A DNA stretch of 64,000 bases. Source: Coenobita brevimanus (taxonomy: Eukaryota; Arthropoda; Malacostraca; Decapoda; Coenobitidae). This document shows positions 47,314 through 58,495 of the stretch, one piece after another (position 1 is the stretch's first letter; each line of letters begins with the position of its first letter). The notes under the pieces are model-generated. The model saw only the letters and a list, made by a program, of their open reading frames with translations, made no database searches and was not told the DNA's origin. The position numbers were made by a program, and so were the translations under genes. The stretch lies in assembly GCA_032717465.1 (NCBI GenBank), contig CM064713.1, forward strand, positions 8,975,266 through 9,039,265. Direction: 5' to 3'.

Positions 47314-47985
47314 GACTGCAGTTATTACAATTATGTAACTACAAACGATATGTAACAATTATGTAACTCCATATTATAATTATGTAACGACAAACGATTG
47401 CATTATGTTACACTTGCTACAATTATGTAACTACAAACAATATGTACCAATTTATGTAACAGTTGCATTAACAATATGTAACTTTTATGTAACTTTAACT
47501 ACAATTATGTACCTACAAACGATATGTAACAATTATGTAACGACAAACGATTGCATTATGTTACACTTTGCCAGTTATGTAACATTTGCATTAACAAGAT
47601 GTAACTTTTATGTAACTTTAACTACAGTTATGTAACTACAAACAATATGTACCATTTATGTAACAGTTGCATTAACAAGATGTAATTTTATGTAACTTTA
47701 ACTACAATTATGTACCTACAAACGATATGTAACAATTATGTAACGACAAACGATTGCATTATGTTACACTTTGCCAATTATGTAACAGTTGCATTAACAA
47801 GATGTAACTTTTATGTAACTTTAACTACAATTATGTAACTACAAACAATATGTACCATTTATGTAACAGATGCATTAACAAGATGTAACTTTTATGTAAC
47901 TTTAACTACAATTATAAGGCCAAGACACTTATGTAACAGTTGCATTAACAAAATGTAACTACAATTATAAGGCCAAAACACAGTT
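47314..47985. repeat. Tandem array of ATGTAAC-type motifs, unit 2
   Basis: Near-identical copy of the unit 1 array with the same order of motif variants. Confidence 0.85.
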
Positions 47986-48233
47986 ATGCATTTCACTACA
48001 ATAACCCAAGTACATACTGTATTACAGTTAAATAATTTACTTTTAATGCATTTATTCAAATATGTATACAACTTGTTTAAAATGTAATATTACTGAATAA
48101 TCACTATTTACTATAAATATTATATGTATACAATATTCATACAATTATGTTACTTTTACAATATTATGTATTTCACTTAATTAGCTTATAAGTTCATTAT
48201 AATGTGTATATAATATGTATTAATATGTTATGA

Positions 48234-49283
48234 ATAGATGGGAAGTTGTTGAATGCTGTGAAGAGTATGTACGATGGTGCGAAGGCTGCAGTGCGTGTGG
48301 ATGGTGAACTAAGTGAATTTTTCTCTTTGAAAGTTGGGCTGAAACAGGGATGTGTCATGTCTCCATGGTTGTTCAATCTGTACATGGATGGGGTAATAAA
48401 AGAGGTACAAGGTAGGGTAGTGGATGTTGGAGTGGCCTTGGTGAGAGAGGATAGTGTTTGGAAACTCCCTGTTCTGTTGTTTGCAGATGATACTGTGTTG
48501 TTGAGTGAAGACGAAGGGGAGCTGCAAGGCTTGGTGGATGAGTTTGAGAGAGTGTGTAAGAAACGGAATCTAAAGGTGAATGTAGGGAAGAGTAAAGTGA
48601 TGGTCTTTGAGGAGGTGAAGTCAGTGAATGTACAGCGAGCTTGGATGGTGAGGAATTGGAAAATGTGAGTACGTTTAAGTACTTGGGTAGTGTGATGAGT
48701 AAGGATGGAGGTTTGGAAGGTGAAGTGCTTGAAAGGGTACAGCAGGGAAGAAAGGTTGCTGGTTCCTTGAAAGCAGTGATAAGAAACATACGTGAGCATG
48801 GAAGTGAAAAAGTTACTACATGACAGTATTGTGATACCAACTCTAACGTACGGAAGTGAAGCTTGGACGTTGTTGGAAGGACACAAGTCAAGAGTGAGAG
48901 CAGTGGAAATGAGTTATTTAAGAGGAGCCTGTGGAGTCACATGGAGAGACAGGCTGACGAATGAGGATATAAAGGAGCGTTGTGGTGTGGATGTGGATGT
49001 GATAGGAAGCGTTATGAGGAACACTCTGAGGTGGTTTGGCCATGTGGAGAGGATGGAGGGTGAAAGACTGACGAAGAGAGTGTATGTGAGTGAGGTGGAG
49101 GGGGAAAGAGGGAGGGGGAGGCCGAGGATGAGATGGAGAGATGGGGTGGAGAGGTATATGAGAGAGGGGTGTGTGAGTTGGGAGCAGGGGAGTGAAATGG
49201 CGGGGGACAGGGCGACTTGGAGGCGATTTGTTTGTGGCCACCCCAAACGGGATTGAGGCGTCTGGCAATAGATAGATAGATAG
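48234..49283 (+). pseudogene. 5'-truncated non-LTR (RTE-like) insertion, unit 2
   Basis: Copy of 36,666-37,715 with the same ATGTTATGA duplication (48,225-48,233 and 49,284-49,292) and GATA tail. Small changes near 48,788 (CATACG against CAGGGAA in unit 1) and 49,170 shift the frame relative to unit 1. Confidence 0.85.
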
Positions 49284-49337
49284 ATGTTATGACTATTAAC
49301 TGTCAATGGTACGCCATTTTCGCGTGACCGAGCAATA

Positions 49338-49950
49338 TGTTAGGACTCCATATTATAATTACAAATCATAATAGACAGATAGATAGAGAGACAGATAGAA
49401 GCAGGGAGTCAGATGATGAGAAGATATTGTGTCTACGAGAATCGAGCAATGCTAAACATGCTTACACACTCTTAACTCAAGGAATGCTTTATAGGCACAC
49501 AACAGCGCCTAGTGACCATACACACACATACACACATACTCACACACAGGCTTCTAGAACTTTCCACTCACAAGGAACACACGTGATACGTCTCCTGTTT
49601 CACCAGAATTTAGGAAAGAGAGGGCAGAAAGAAGCTAGCCATAGAACAGACAGGTCGCAGGGAGAAGGGCTTAGCAACTTGAGAGAGAGACAGAGCGAGC
49701 GAGACAGAGAGATAGCTAGCGGGACTTTACTTTTATACTTTGCTCTGTGTGAGAGACTTGTTAATATTTCCAATACAAATAAAAATAGTCCCATACTATT
49801 CTTTACCTCTCCTGTCACTACATGACAAATGGAAAAGAAGATTAACTACTCACGAAGCTACTCAAGTATAACAACCGCTCGTCCACAAGTCTAATATATA
49901 TATAACTCCACTACAAGTAACTACAAGGGGCTACAAAGTCTTTTATGACA
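49338..49950 (+). repeat. 3' LTR of element D, unit 2
   Basis: 613 bp, the same as the unit 1 3' LTR to inspection, followed by ATCT. Confidence 0.92.
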
Positions 49951-50330
49951 ATCTATCTGTCTATTGCCAGACGCCATAATCCCATAAGGGGTGACCATTT
50001 GACTCTGATTTAGTTGTTTTACGAGGGGCACTAACCCTCCACCAACCCACTTAATGACACGTAAAGAGCACGTATAGTTTGGTTATATGGTTACCACCTA
50101 GCGTTGCAAATGGTTTCTTGGCTTACAGAAAACCATTAGACTGTCACTCAACGTAAAGCCACCTGTAAAGGAAAGAAAAGCAATAAGAAGTGACAAAAGA
50201 TGGGAGAAATAGGAAGAGAGGAGGGCAGGCACAGAAAAAGAATGATAAAGGCTAAGGAAGAAGTAGGCAGCACTACATCAAGTGAGTGGATGATGGTCGC
50301 CACAACCTACCAAATTATATACAAGTCTGT
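49951..50330 (-). repeat. Dispersed repeat family X, unit 2
   Basis: Copy of 38,383-38,760, lacking two A's in one A-run (near 50,198). Confidence 0.5.
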
Positions 50331-51098
50331 AAGTCACTGCTATGTTTGTCATACTATTCAGTTTTGTTATGTTTTATACTTCATGTTATCATGACCCATT
50401 TTGTGCTACCTTATTTACTACGAGTCTTTTTTATGTTTTATTTGGCATACTGTTCCCATACATGTTATGTTCTGTGTTATATTTTTATTTCACGATTTAC
50501 AGCAAGCTATAATCCCATGTATAGTTATGTGTCTATATGACCTGACGATAACCCTGTAATCCATATCCATGCTTATTACATTCAGTACTGTACAGTTTCA
50601 AATGAATCTGAGGAAGGCAGGATAATTTACCTGAACCTTGACCCCGCGTTATTGAAACCACCCTTTTATAAGTCACCACAGTATAATAATGATAGCATTT
50701 TAGCCAGCTGTTATCCCATCCATATGTATGTGTACCTATATGACTTGAACATAACTTTCATCCATATCCATGTCTTCCGTACTATACAATGTCAAAGGAA
50801 TGCGAGGAATGCAGGAAATCTGAAACTTAACCCCGCTAAAGTGACAACCCCGATACATCACCCACAATATTTGAACATTATGCTTCCTCGACCTCATCCG
50901 ACCACAGATTGTTAGTCATCTTCTATAATCACATCTCATGAGTATGGAAATAGATTTATTAGACAAAGGAAATAGGTGCAATTCACACTGCACACTTGAT
51001 TTCCGGCAGCCCCGCCTTCGTCCGTTTATCCCTTACTCTTACCTGTCCTGTGGTGACCTGAGCGAGCCCCATCTTTGTCTCCTATCTCCCACCGGTGT

Positions 51099-51103
<5 letters not shown>

Positions 51104-51185
<82 letters not shown>

Positions 51186-51246
51186 ATCAGTACACCCCTT
51201 TTTTCCCCCTATGATTTGTTTCCAGACCTATATCCACGTATTTTTC

Positions 51247-51301
<55 letters not shown>

Positions 51302-51449
51302 AGCATAGGTATCTTGCATGAGGGGCACAGTATAGCCAATGGGCTTTTTTCTTGTTTTTCACAGTACACATGAGCTTTTTCATCAGCACTCCCCCTTTTC
51401 CCTCAATGGTTCGTGTTTGCTACGACTTACACATTTTATTGGCTGGTCA

Positions 51450-51485
<36 letters not shown>
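51104..51485. repeat. CT, GT and CA microsatellites of unit 3 flank
   Basis: A CT run of about 80 bp to 51,182, a GT run at about 51,249-51,299 and a CA run at 51,453-51,484. Confidence 0.92.
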
Positions 51486-51487
<2 letters not shown>

Positions 51488-51773
51488 GGATTCGTCGGAG
51501 GTAGACGTCCGTCACCGGCGCTCCATACCAAACCAACACGGCCAGTGGCATTACCTAAATTAGTATCTTTGAATGAGTCAAGCTCTGTACCAGGTTAGAC
51601 TAAATGATTTTTCATTATTAAAAGGAAAAGAAATAATAGGTTTAAATAAGACTGGTTCAAACAGAACATAGAACCACGATGCGTTGAGTCAGCTGGGTTT
51701 GTTTATACTACAGCAACATGGGGAAAGTGTACATACTCTGTAAGTACATGCTCTGTTCATTTAGTATTACAAA
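51486..51773 (+). other. 5' untranslated region of the CR1-like element, unit 3
   Basis: A segment of about 235 bp (to about 51,727) is shared with the fourth copy (62,282-62,573), including the conserved string CCAGTGGCATTACCTAAATT and TCAAGCTCTGTACCAGGTTA. It is missing from units 1 and 2, where the CA run joins directly to TACTCTGTAAGTAC. Being in two independent insertions, it belongs to the element and not to the flank. Confidence 0.75.
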
Positions 51774-54700
51774 ATGGATACATACTTCAGTAAAACAAAT
51801 TTGGAAAAGAAAAGGGATAAAAGTAAAAAGCAAAATGATGATTTCTACCAAGAACTGATTGAAGTGGAGACTCACAATAGACTGGTCGAACGTGTACACA
51901 AACTAGAAATGGCTTTCAAAAATGAAATTGATGAAATAAAGAAGCAAATGCACTTGCAAAAGGAAGAGATAGAAAAACTAGGAAGGGAGGCCAATAAGAA
52001 AGACACAACCATCAGTGAACTAACAGTGGAATTGAGTACGCTTAGGAAGAAAGTGAGTGAAATGGCAAGTACAGTAGTCAATCACGAGAGTGTTATGGAA
52101 GAGTTAAAAAATGACACAGAGACAATTAGACAAGCAAGCAGCCTTATGGACCAGAGCAGTGAGATTGAGGAGAAGATAACACAGGTGAATGAAGCTGTGC
52201 AAAGCTACAAAAATGATGTAGAAACCACGTATGCTGAAATGGTGAAAGTGAAGAAAGACTTAGAAACAAGGGTGGAGGAAACAAGCATTAAAAAGGAAGT
52301 GAAAAGAATAATCCAAAACAATCCAAAGTTAGTCAGAGATTCGGTAGAAATAAATAAATCAATAGTAAATACTGGTATAGAAGAGGAAGAAGTTAAAAAC
52401 AAGATCACTAGAGACAAAAAGGAGATGGCAAATGTAATGAGCTTACTGAAAGAAGTATCAGAGGAAATCTGTAGTAAAGACATAGAGGAACACAAAAGGT
52501 TAGGGAAATACGAGAAAAGCAAGACAAGACCTCTAAAGGTGACTTTCCAGAGTGTAAACACTGTGGAAGAGATACTAAAAAATGCAAAGAATCTTATGGA
52601 AAAAGAGGAGTTCAAAAATGTATGGATAAAAAGATGCCTAACACAAGAGGAACTGGAATTACTGAAAGAGAAAAGGGAGGAAGCAAAAACAAAAAATGAG
52701 GGAAGATCAGAAGAGGAGAAGAATTTTTTTTTACAAAGTAATAGGATTGCAGGTACGAAAGTGATACACAAACAGGATGGAAGAAAAAGGAGGAAGGTAG
52801 TAGAACCATGTCATGACAAGTATATAAACAAGATGATATACTCAAATGTGGATGGAATGGTATCTAAATTACTAGAGATGAATGATTATGTCAGAGAAAA
52901 TGAACCACAAATGATATGCCTAACTGAGACAAAATTAACTCCAAGGATATCCAATGACATACTAAACTTAGAGGAATACAATATATGGAGAAGAGAGACA
53001 AATTTAAATAAAGGAGGAGGAATTATAATATTAACTAAGAAAAATCTAAAAGTCAAAGAAATAAACCTAGATAAACCATCACAAGTAGAACTGATTGCAG
53101 TAGAGATCGACACATCTGAAGGTAAAGTAATTGCAGCCAATTTGTACATGCCACCCAGATCAAACACATGGGAAAGAGACGAATATGAGGACCTGGCAGA
53201 GAGTACAATTCAGAGTATAAGATCATTGCTACATAAAATGGAAGAGAAATCGGAAAGAATTATACTAACTGGGGACTTCAATACAAATATAAATTGGAAT
53301 ATTCTAGGTATAAATAGCCAAGAAAGCTGTTGGGACCAAAAGCTCCTGGATCTCGTACAGGAGTTTTTCTTAACGCAACATGTGAGGGAAACCACCAGAA
53401 AAAGAGGACTTGATGTACCTTCAGTGCTAGATCTAATATTTACTAGGCAAGAAAATGACATTGACAGTTTAATATATCACCCTCCACTCGGCAAAAGCGA
53501 TCATGCAGTACTAAATTATAACTTTAGGATAGCATATGACATAGTAAACAGCAATGACAGTTACAAAAAGAGCCTAAACTATAAAATGGGAAATTATCAA
53601 GACCTAAAGAAGTATTTCTTAGAATTTGATTGGAAAAATGAGCTTAGAGGACAAGATTCAAATGCTGTATATAAAAAATTTTGTGAATTTTATGAAATAG
53701 GAGTCCAGAAGTACATCCCACAGCACAAAGAAGCAGATAAGAAAATACAGAAATGGTTCAGTACAGAATGTAAAAAATCAAAAGAAAGAAGAGATTTGTT
53801 ATGGAATAGATACAGAAGACACAACAGTGAAAGGGCGTATAATAATTACAAACAGGCAAGAAACGACTATACAAGAATAAGGAGGGAAGCCCAAAAACAG
53901 TTTGAGGAGGATATAATAAATAAAAGTAGTGATGAACCAAAGCTGTTTTGCAGCTATATCAGAAGCAAAACCAAAGTAAAAGATATAATACAATCCATTA
54001 CGGACGAGGGAATCACTTATACACAAGAGAAAGATATTTGTGAAGCACTAAATAAGAATTTCCAATTAGTTTTTACAGAAGAAAAAAATTTTGAGAGAGA
54101 CTATGCGGAACACGCATGTCCACACATACTACCAGATATACAAATAGCAGAAAAAGTAATACAGGAGTTAAGTAGATTAGACAGAGGAAAAACAAGTGGT
54201 CCTGATGAAATTTCATGTTGGGTATTACGAGAATGTGCAAAGGAGTTAAGTAAACCATTATTTTTAATTTTCAAGAAATCCTTGAGTCAAGGGAAACTAC
54301 CTGATATTTGGAAAAAAGCAAATAAAATCCCATTATTCAAGAAAGGAAATAGACAAAATCCTCTCAACTACCGACCAGTATCACTGACCAGTGTTGTAAG
54401 CAAGGTATTAGAAAAACTTATAAGAAAAGCTTGGGTAAATCATCTAGAAGAACACAGTATGATAACAGAAAGACAGTTTAGTTTCAGAAAAGGAAAATCA
54501 TGTGTTACTAATCTGTTGAGCTACTATGACAGAGTAACAAACACAATACAGGAAAGGGAAGGATGGGTGGACAGTATCTATTTAGATTTCAAGAAAGCTT
54601 TTGACACAGTACCACACCAAAGACTTTTATGGAAACTGTACCATCAAGGTGGAATTCGAGGCAAACTGTTTTGTTGGATGCAAGACTTTCTCATAAAAAG

Positions 54701-55670
54701 AGAAATGAGGACAGTACTAAGAGGAAACTACTCATCATGGAAAGAAGTGACTAGTGGAGTACCACAGGGTTCGGTGCTGGCACCAATCATGTTTCTAGTG
54801 TACATAAATGATACAAACAGTAACACTGGAAATGAGAGCTATCTGAATATGTTTGCAGATGATGCAAAAATACAAAGGAGAATTACTAGCACAGACTCTT
54901 GCAGGGAGCTACAAGAAGAATTAAATAAACTTCATGAATGGAGTAGTACATGGCAAATGGAATTCAATGTGGACAAGTGTCATGTAATCAAGTTTGGTAA
55001 AAGTGGAAAAAGACCTGATTGGGATTATAAGTTAGGAAATAAAACCCTACACACATCAGAAAGAGAGAAAGACCTAGGTGTGATTATCAATAACAGACTA
55101 TCTTCGGCTGACCACATCAGCGAGAAGGTACGGAACATGTATACACTGCTTGCAAATATGAGAATAGCATTCACATACATAAATGAAGACATGCTAAGAA
55201 GGATAATAACATCATTCATTAGACCAACCTTGGAATATGCATCAGTAGTCTGGAGTCCTCATCTCAAAAAGCATATAGACAAGATTGAAAAAGTTCAAAG
55301 GGCCGCTACAAGATGGATACCAAGCTTAAGGGACCTAAGCTACGAAGAAAGACTAAATAAACTGAATCCACCAACACTACAGGAGAGAAGGAAAAGAGGT
55401 GACATAATAATGTTATATAAGTGCATATCAGGAAAGGAGAAAATAGACATAAATGATTACTTAACATATGGGGAAGCATCAGCAAGAGGACACTGCAAAA
55501 AACTGCATAAGAAGAGAGGTGATAAAGACGTAAGGAAATTCAGTTTCCCAAACAGAACAATTGATCAATGGAATGCACTACCGAATGAAATAGTGTGTGC
55601 CAAAACAATTCACAAATTTAAGGATATGTACGATAAATATGGTTTAAGACACGGGACAGTACAAGCTTGA
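51774..55670 (+). CDS. CR1-like retrotransposon, fused ORF1-ORF2, open over 1,298 codons
   Basis: A single uninterrupted frame. Residues 1 to about 325 are ORF1 (coiled coil, then a basic RNA-binding-like C-terminal domain). About 370-600 are the APE endonuclease (TETKL, LTGDFNTNINW, SDHAVLNYN). From about 780 on is RT (SGPDEISCW, NYRPVSLTS, DFKKAFDTVPH, SGVPQGSVLAP, catalytic FADD at 54,852-54,863), then the C-terminal QRAATRWIP...WNALP region. In the sister copies ORF1 and ORF2 are separate overlapping frames; here a 3-bp loss and a changed T/A-run near 52,722-52,735 join them. The endonuclease would nick the target and RT would prime there. All catalytic blocks look intact, so this is the best candidate for an active or recently active copy. 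The CR1 clade is supported by domain order and the short 3' repeats. Confidence 0.9.
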   Translation: MDTYFSKTNLEKKRDKSKKQNDDFYQELIEVETHNRLVERVHKLEMAFKNEIDEIKKQMHLQKEEIEKLGREANKKDTTISELTVELSTLRKKVSEMASTVVNHESVMEELKNDTETIRQASSLMDQSSEIEEKITQVNEAVQSYKNDVETTYAEMVKVKKDLETRVEETSIKKEVKRIIQNNPKLVRDSVEINKSIVNTGIEEEEVKNKITRDKKEMANVMSLLKEVSEEICSKDIEEHKRLGKYEKSKTRPLKVTFQSVNTVEEILKNAKNLMEKEEFKNVWIKRCLTQEELELLKEKREEAKTKNEGRSEEEKNFFLQSNRIAGTKVIHKQDGRKRRKVVEPCHDKYINKMIYSNVDGMVSKLLEMNDYVRENEPQMICLTETKLTPRISNDILNLEEYNIWRRETNLNKGGGIIILTKKNLKVKEINLDKPSQVELIAVEIDTSEGKVIAANLYMPPRSNTWERDEYEDLAESTIQSIRSLLHKMEEKSERIILTGDFNTNINWNILGINSQESCWDQKLLDLVQEFFLTQHVRETTRKRGLDVPSVLDLIFTRQENDIDSLIYHPPLGKSDHAVLNYNFRIAYDIVNSNDSYKKSLNYKMGNYQDLKKYFLEFDWKNELRGQDSNAVYKKFCEFYEIGVQKYIPQHKEADKKIQKWFSTECKKSKERRDLLWNRYRRHNSERAYNNYKQARNDYTRIRREAQKQFEEDIINKSSDEPKLFCSYIRSKTKVKDIIQSITDEGITYTQEKDICEALNKNFQLVFTEEKNFERDYAEHACPHILPDIQIAEKVIQELSRLDRGKTSGPDEISCWVLRECAKELSKPLFLIFKKSLSQGKLPDIWKKANKIPLFKKGNRQNPLNYRPVSLTSVVSKVLEKLIRKAWVNHLEEHSMITERQFSFRKGKSCVTNLLSYYDRVTNTIQEREGWVDSIYLDFKKAFDTVPHQRLLWKLYHQGGIRGKLFCWMQDFLIKREMRTVLRGNYSSWKEVTSGVPQGSVLAPIMFLVYINDTNSNTGNESYLNMFADDAKIQRRITSTDSCRELQEELNKLHEWSSTWQMEFNVDKCHVIKFGKSGKRPDWDYKLGNKTLHTSEREKDLGVIINNRLSSADHISEKVRNMYTLLANMRIAFTYINEDMLRRIITSFIRPTLEYASVVWSPHLKKHIDKIEKVQRAATRWIPSLRDLSYEERLNKLNPPTLQERRKRGDIIMLYKCISGKEKIDINDYLTYGEASARGHCKKLHKKRGDKDVRKFSFPNRTIDQWNALPNEIVCAKTIHKFKDMYDKYGLRHGTVQA

Positions 55671-55718
55671 CTCATTCCTGTAAAGAAACAATTAGGTAAG
55701 AACAATTAGGTAAGAACA

Positions 55719-56240
55719 CACACACACACACACGAGAAATTCTTAATGTTACTAACTAGCTAACTTGTGAACATACCAGAGCATTTTAGCGAGCTATTAT
55801 CAGGTGTATAGTTATGTCGATGTGACTAGAACATCACCCTATCACTCCTATCGATGCCATGTCCATATCCACATATTGTTCTTATATTCCACGGTCCACA
55901 TCAGCCACGTACTTTATCAATACACCCATTTCCCTATGTCGTTTACATTTGTATCGGCGTATTCAGTTTATTTTAGGGTCCGCTCTGATGCTCCATTTTC
56001 CCTCACACTCGGTAAATGTAGGATGATTTATTTCATCAACTTCTCTAACTTCTGTTCACAACTTCGCCATTACCACGGCATTTTAGAAAAAAAAAAAAAA
56101 TGTTTACCAGAGGATACAAAGATATATGGTGAGTACACCGATATATATTTCATGTTGTTTTGCAAGAGCTGAGTTTTGGCGAAATAGCTGCACAGGCAAA
56201 GGGTCCCTTTCAACTAAATACCGCAGCCAACGGGTTAAAA
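55719..56240. other. Unassigned, with faint similarity to the unit flank
   Basis: Short blocks such as GCATTTTAGCGAGCTATTATC and CACATCAGCC...CAATACACCCATTT resemble the flank upstream of the CR1 copies (for example 39,120-39,690), which suggests an old, diverged relative. An A-run lies near 56,086. No gene recognised. Confidence 0.35.
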
Positions 56241-56244
56241 ACAG

Positions 56245-56830
56245 AGAAGGGGCGTGGAGCAGTTGTGTGTGCCCAGTGTGGGCTGTAGGTGGTGGGTGAG
56301 GAGTGCTTCAGCCAGGAGGCGTGTTACCTCGTCACGACAAGCGTGAACAACAGAAAAATCAGATTCGCTTATGGGATGGCCTAAGTCTTCACAGCAATTT
56401 CGGATGGCAGAGAAGGTGGCTTAGCCATAGGTAGACCGGTTCTATATGACCGTCCCCGATGTTCTGCAATTCTTACTCGTAACTGCCTCTTAGTCTGTCC
56501 AATATAAGACGCATTACAGCGACTACAGTTATAATTATAGACAACAGAGGATTGCAGAGCGTCAGGGATTCGGTCTTTATGTTTGAACCATTGTCCGATG
56601 GTGTTGCTGGGTTTGAAAACTGTTCTAAGACATATCTGAGGGTAAAATTCCCTAACCAAACTCGATATACTATTACGTATGGAAAAACTTTTTGGACCTA
56701 AGGACTTGAATATCGTATAATCAGACTTTACTGATCTACCAGAAGACCTGCCGACATGTCTTAAAAATACCCCCGCTAATACCAATACACCAGTCCTGTA
56801 TGAGACAGCCCTTGCATGTATTCAGTATGG
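56245..56830 (-). pseudogene. Penelope-like element, GIY-YIG endonuclease fragment
   Basis: The minus-strand frame at 56,785-56,381 ends with a Cys-x2-Cys unit and a GIY-YIG-type block (CSRCNASYIGQTKRQLRVRI, then AEHRGRS). This is the linker and endonuclease start of Penelope-like retroelements. The frame stops at 56,381, but the next part (C-x-D-L-G-H-P-I then a helical D-F-S-V-V..E-V-T-R-L-L-A-E-A stretch) continues in another frame to about 56,245. One indel near 56,390 therefore splits it. The RT domain would lie upstream (above 56,830) and is missing, so this is a 3' fragment. Confidence 0.72.
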
Positions 56831-56969
56831 ACGGTGGGTGTTAGCGCCAAAGTGGTGACATGTAGAGAGATGTATGGTATGTAGGAGGACTACTGGAGCC
56901 TTGACAGTAGGCTGTGAAGCCTATGCCCAGAGTCAGACACATAAAAAAAAAAAATGTGGTCTTACTTTT

Positions 56970-57118
56970 TTCACAATGTTGGACTTGTCATCATTGGATG
57001 TTTCTATTTCTTTATCTGAGCTTTAAGAAGTCAGTGCATATACATATTTTACTTTCAGGGTGTATATTTTGAGTAGGCTAATTACAATTAGACAGACTGG
57101 TGAATTTACCAATGTACC
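56970..57118 (-). pseudogene. RTE-like endonuclease fragment, piece 1
   Basis: Plus-strand bases match the region around 20,975-21,125 of the RTE-like element (for example ATTTCTTTATCTGAGCTTTA against ATTTCTTCATCTGGGCTTTG). It encodes part of the endonuclease on the minus strand. The similarity breaks at about 57,118 and resumes at 57,851. Confidence 0.65.
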
Positions 57119-57850
57119 CCTAAAATCCGCGAATCTCCCAGTCCCCCTACCCATGGAATTGCAAAAATGGTCCGATTTTTCAGGTGTCAAAAATATGTAT
57201 ATTTCACTCTCATATGACTAGTAGTTACCGGAATATCGACCATCAAAGAACGTCAAAAACAAAAATTGTTACCCCTCGTATACAGAAAAAAATTGCACCA
57301 AAATCAGTTATGTTCTTCTAGATTTGAAGAGCTTGATTTTACACACCAGGAAATGTACATTTCACTCTCATTTGTGTAATGGTTGCCACACAATCGACAG
57401 TAGAAAAAAAACAAAAAAACTCCACACTATGAGTGAGAATGGGGCGTCCACGAGAAATACGGGGGGAATGGGAAGGTGGAGGGAGTGAGGGGAAGGCATC
57501 AGGAGGGGGGAAAGGGAGGGAATATGCCTGTCACACACAGCCAATACGGTCTAGAGGAGGAATGGGGGGCAGTTTGCGTGGGATGGGACACAGAGGGCAG
57601 GATCCAGTGAGTAAGTGGGAGGTGGAGATATGGCCCGGAAGGGGGGCTCCCCTCACCCGAAGAGGGGGCTGGATCATACCTCCCACCACCAGATCTTAGT
57701 TTCCATTGGCTAGGTGCCATTTACATTATAAAAAGAGGTAGAGTTACAGCTCTCCAGCTTAACATAACCTTGCTATGATCATGGGACATACGGCTTTACA
57801 TACGAACCTCAGAAAACAACGATCATCGTACATAGGACTTTCGGGGGTGG
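57119..57850. mobile_element. Insertion of about 730 bp in the RTE fragment, with promoter-like core
   Basis: The ends show weak inverted similarity (CCCCTAAAATCC at about 57,117-57,128 against the reverse complement of GGACTTTCGGGG near 57,838-57,848; 9 of 12 match). About 20 bp of the RTE sequence are lost at the joint and no clear target duplication is visible. The middle (57,430-57,660) is very G-rich on the plus strand. An inverted CCAAT box (ATTGG, 57,705-57,709) and a TATA box (TATAAAAAG, 57,727-57,735) lie near the right end. No ORF with a known domain. Confidence 0.4.
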
Positions 57851-58065
57851 AATTCCTACATCACTATCTCTTTTGCTTTGCCTTCCTTTGTAGTAAAATA
57901 GGTGGGTGCTGTTTGGCTTAGTTAATTTTTCTACTTTTCTATGGATCTCACTCAAACCTACAATATCCCAGCTAATGTTTTCTAGCTCATTCAATAAGCT
58001 ATCAAGTTTGCAGTATTATGTGAGACTTCTTACACTGTATGGGCAGATCATCATGGATTTCAGTT
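57851..58065 (-). pseudogene. RTE-like endonuclease fragment, piece 2 (5' end)
   Basis: Matches 21,150-21,365: the minus strand encodes the endonuclease start (ELENISWDIVGLSEIHRK, then a degraded continuation). More diverged than the copy at 18,556-21,379. Confidence 0.68.
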
Positions 58066-58432
58066 AGTATAATGTCTCGGTCTCTGATTTGCCGAGACAG
58101 TGCTTACTCACTTTAGGTGGCACACTGTGTGTATGCACAGGAGGAAGTGCATTTGGACCTTTAGTAGATGATGATCCACCAGGAACGTCCTTCAAATAAT
58201 TAACAGCAGACTATTCATGTTTGATTGGGAGGATTGTGGCAGATAATCTCACCTCCCTGCCACATACTTTCTGGTGAGACAACTTTTGTGCCTCTTTATT
58301 CAGTATGTTCAGTGGAGCTCTATACTATATATCTACAGGGGTCCCATGGTTTGTGTGGTCTAAGATGATACCTCATATACTGTATCTGCAAAGTCTTCCC
58401 CTATCTGCCACCTAGGGATGTGTGCATATATA

Positions 58433-58437
<5 letters not shown>
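58066..58437. other. Unassigned stretch
   Basis: No gene, repeat or motif recognised. Confidence 0.4.

Positions 58438-58490
<53 letters not shown>
58438..58490. repeat. (TA)n microsatellite
   Basis: Pure TA run. Confidence 0.95.

Positions 58491-58495
<5 letters not shown>

Larger units (their letters stand above)
38924..50489 (+). repeat. Segmental duplication, unit 2
   Basis: Near-identical head-to-tail copy of 27,363-38,923. Differences seen are few: repeat lengths (for example a longer CT run at 39,534-39,580), homopolymer lengths, and scattered substitutions. Shared derived features include the TAA in CR1 ORF2, LTR element D with the same LTR-specific variants, and the nested 9-bp duplication. 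Confidence 0.95.
50490..55718 (+). repeat. Segmental duplication, partial and diverged unit 3
   Basis: The first 600 bp match units 1 and 2 closely. From about 51,180 the flank is more diverged and lacks a segment present in units 1 and 2. Similarity ends just after the CR1 3' repeats at about 55,718. The piggyBac fragment, palindrome and LTR element D are absent here. Confidence 0.88.
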
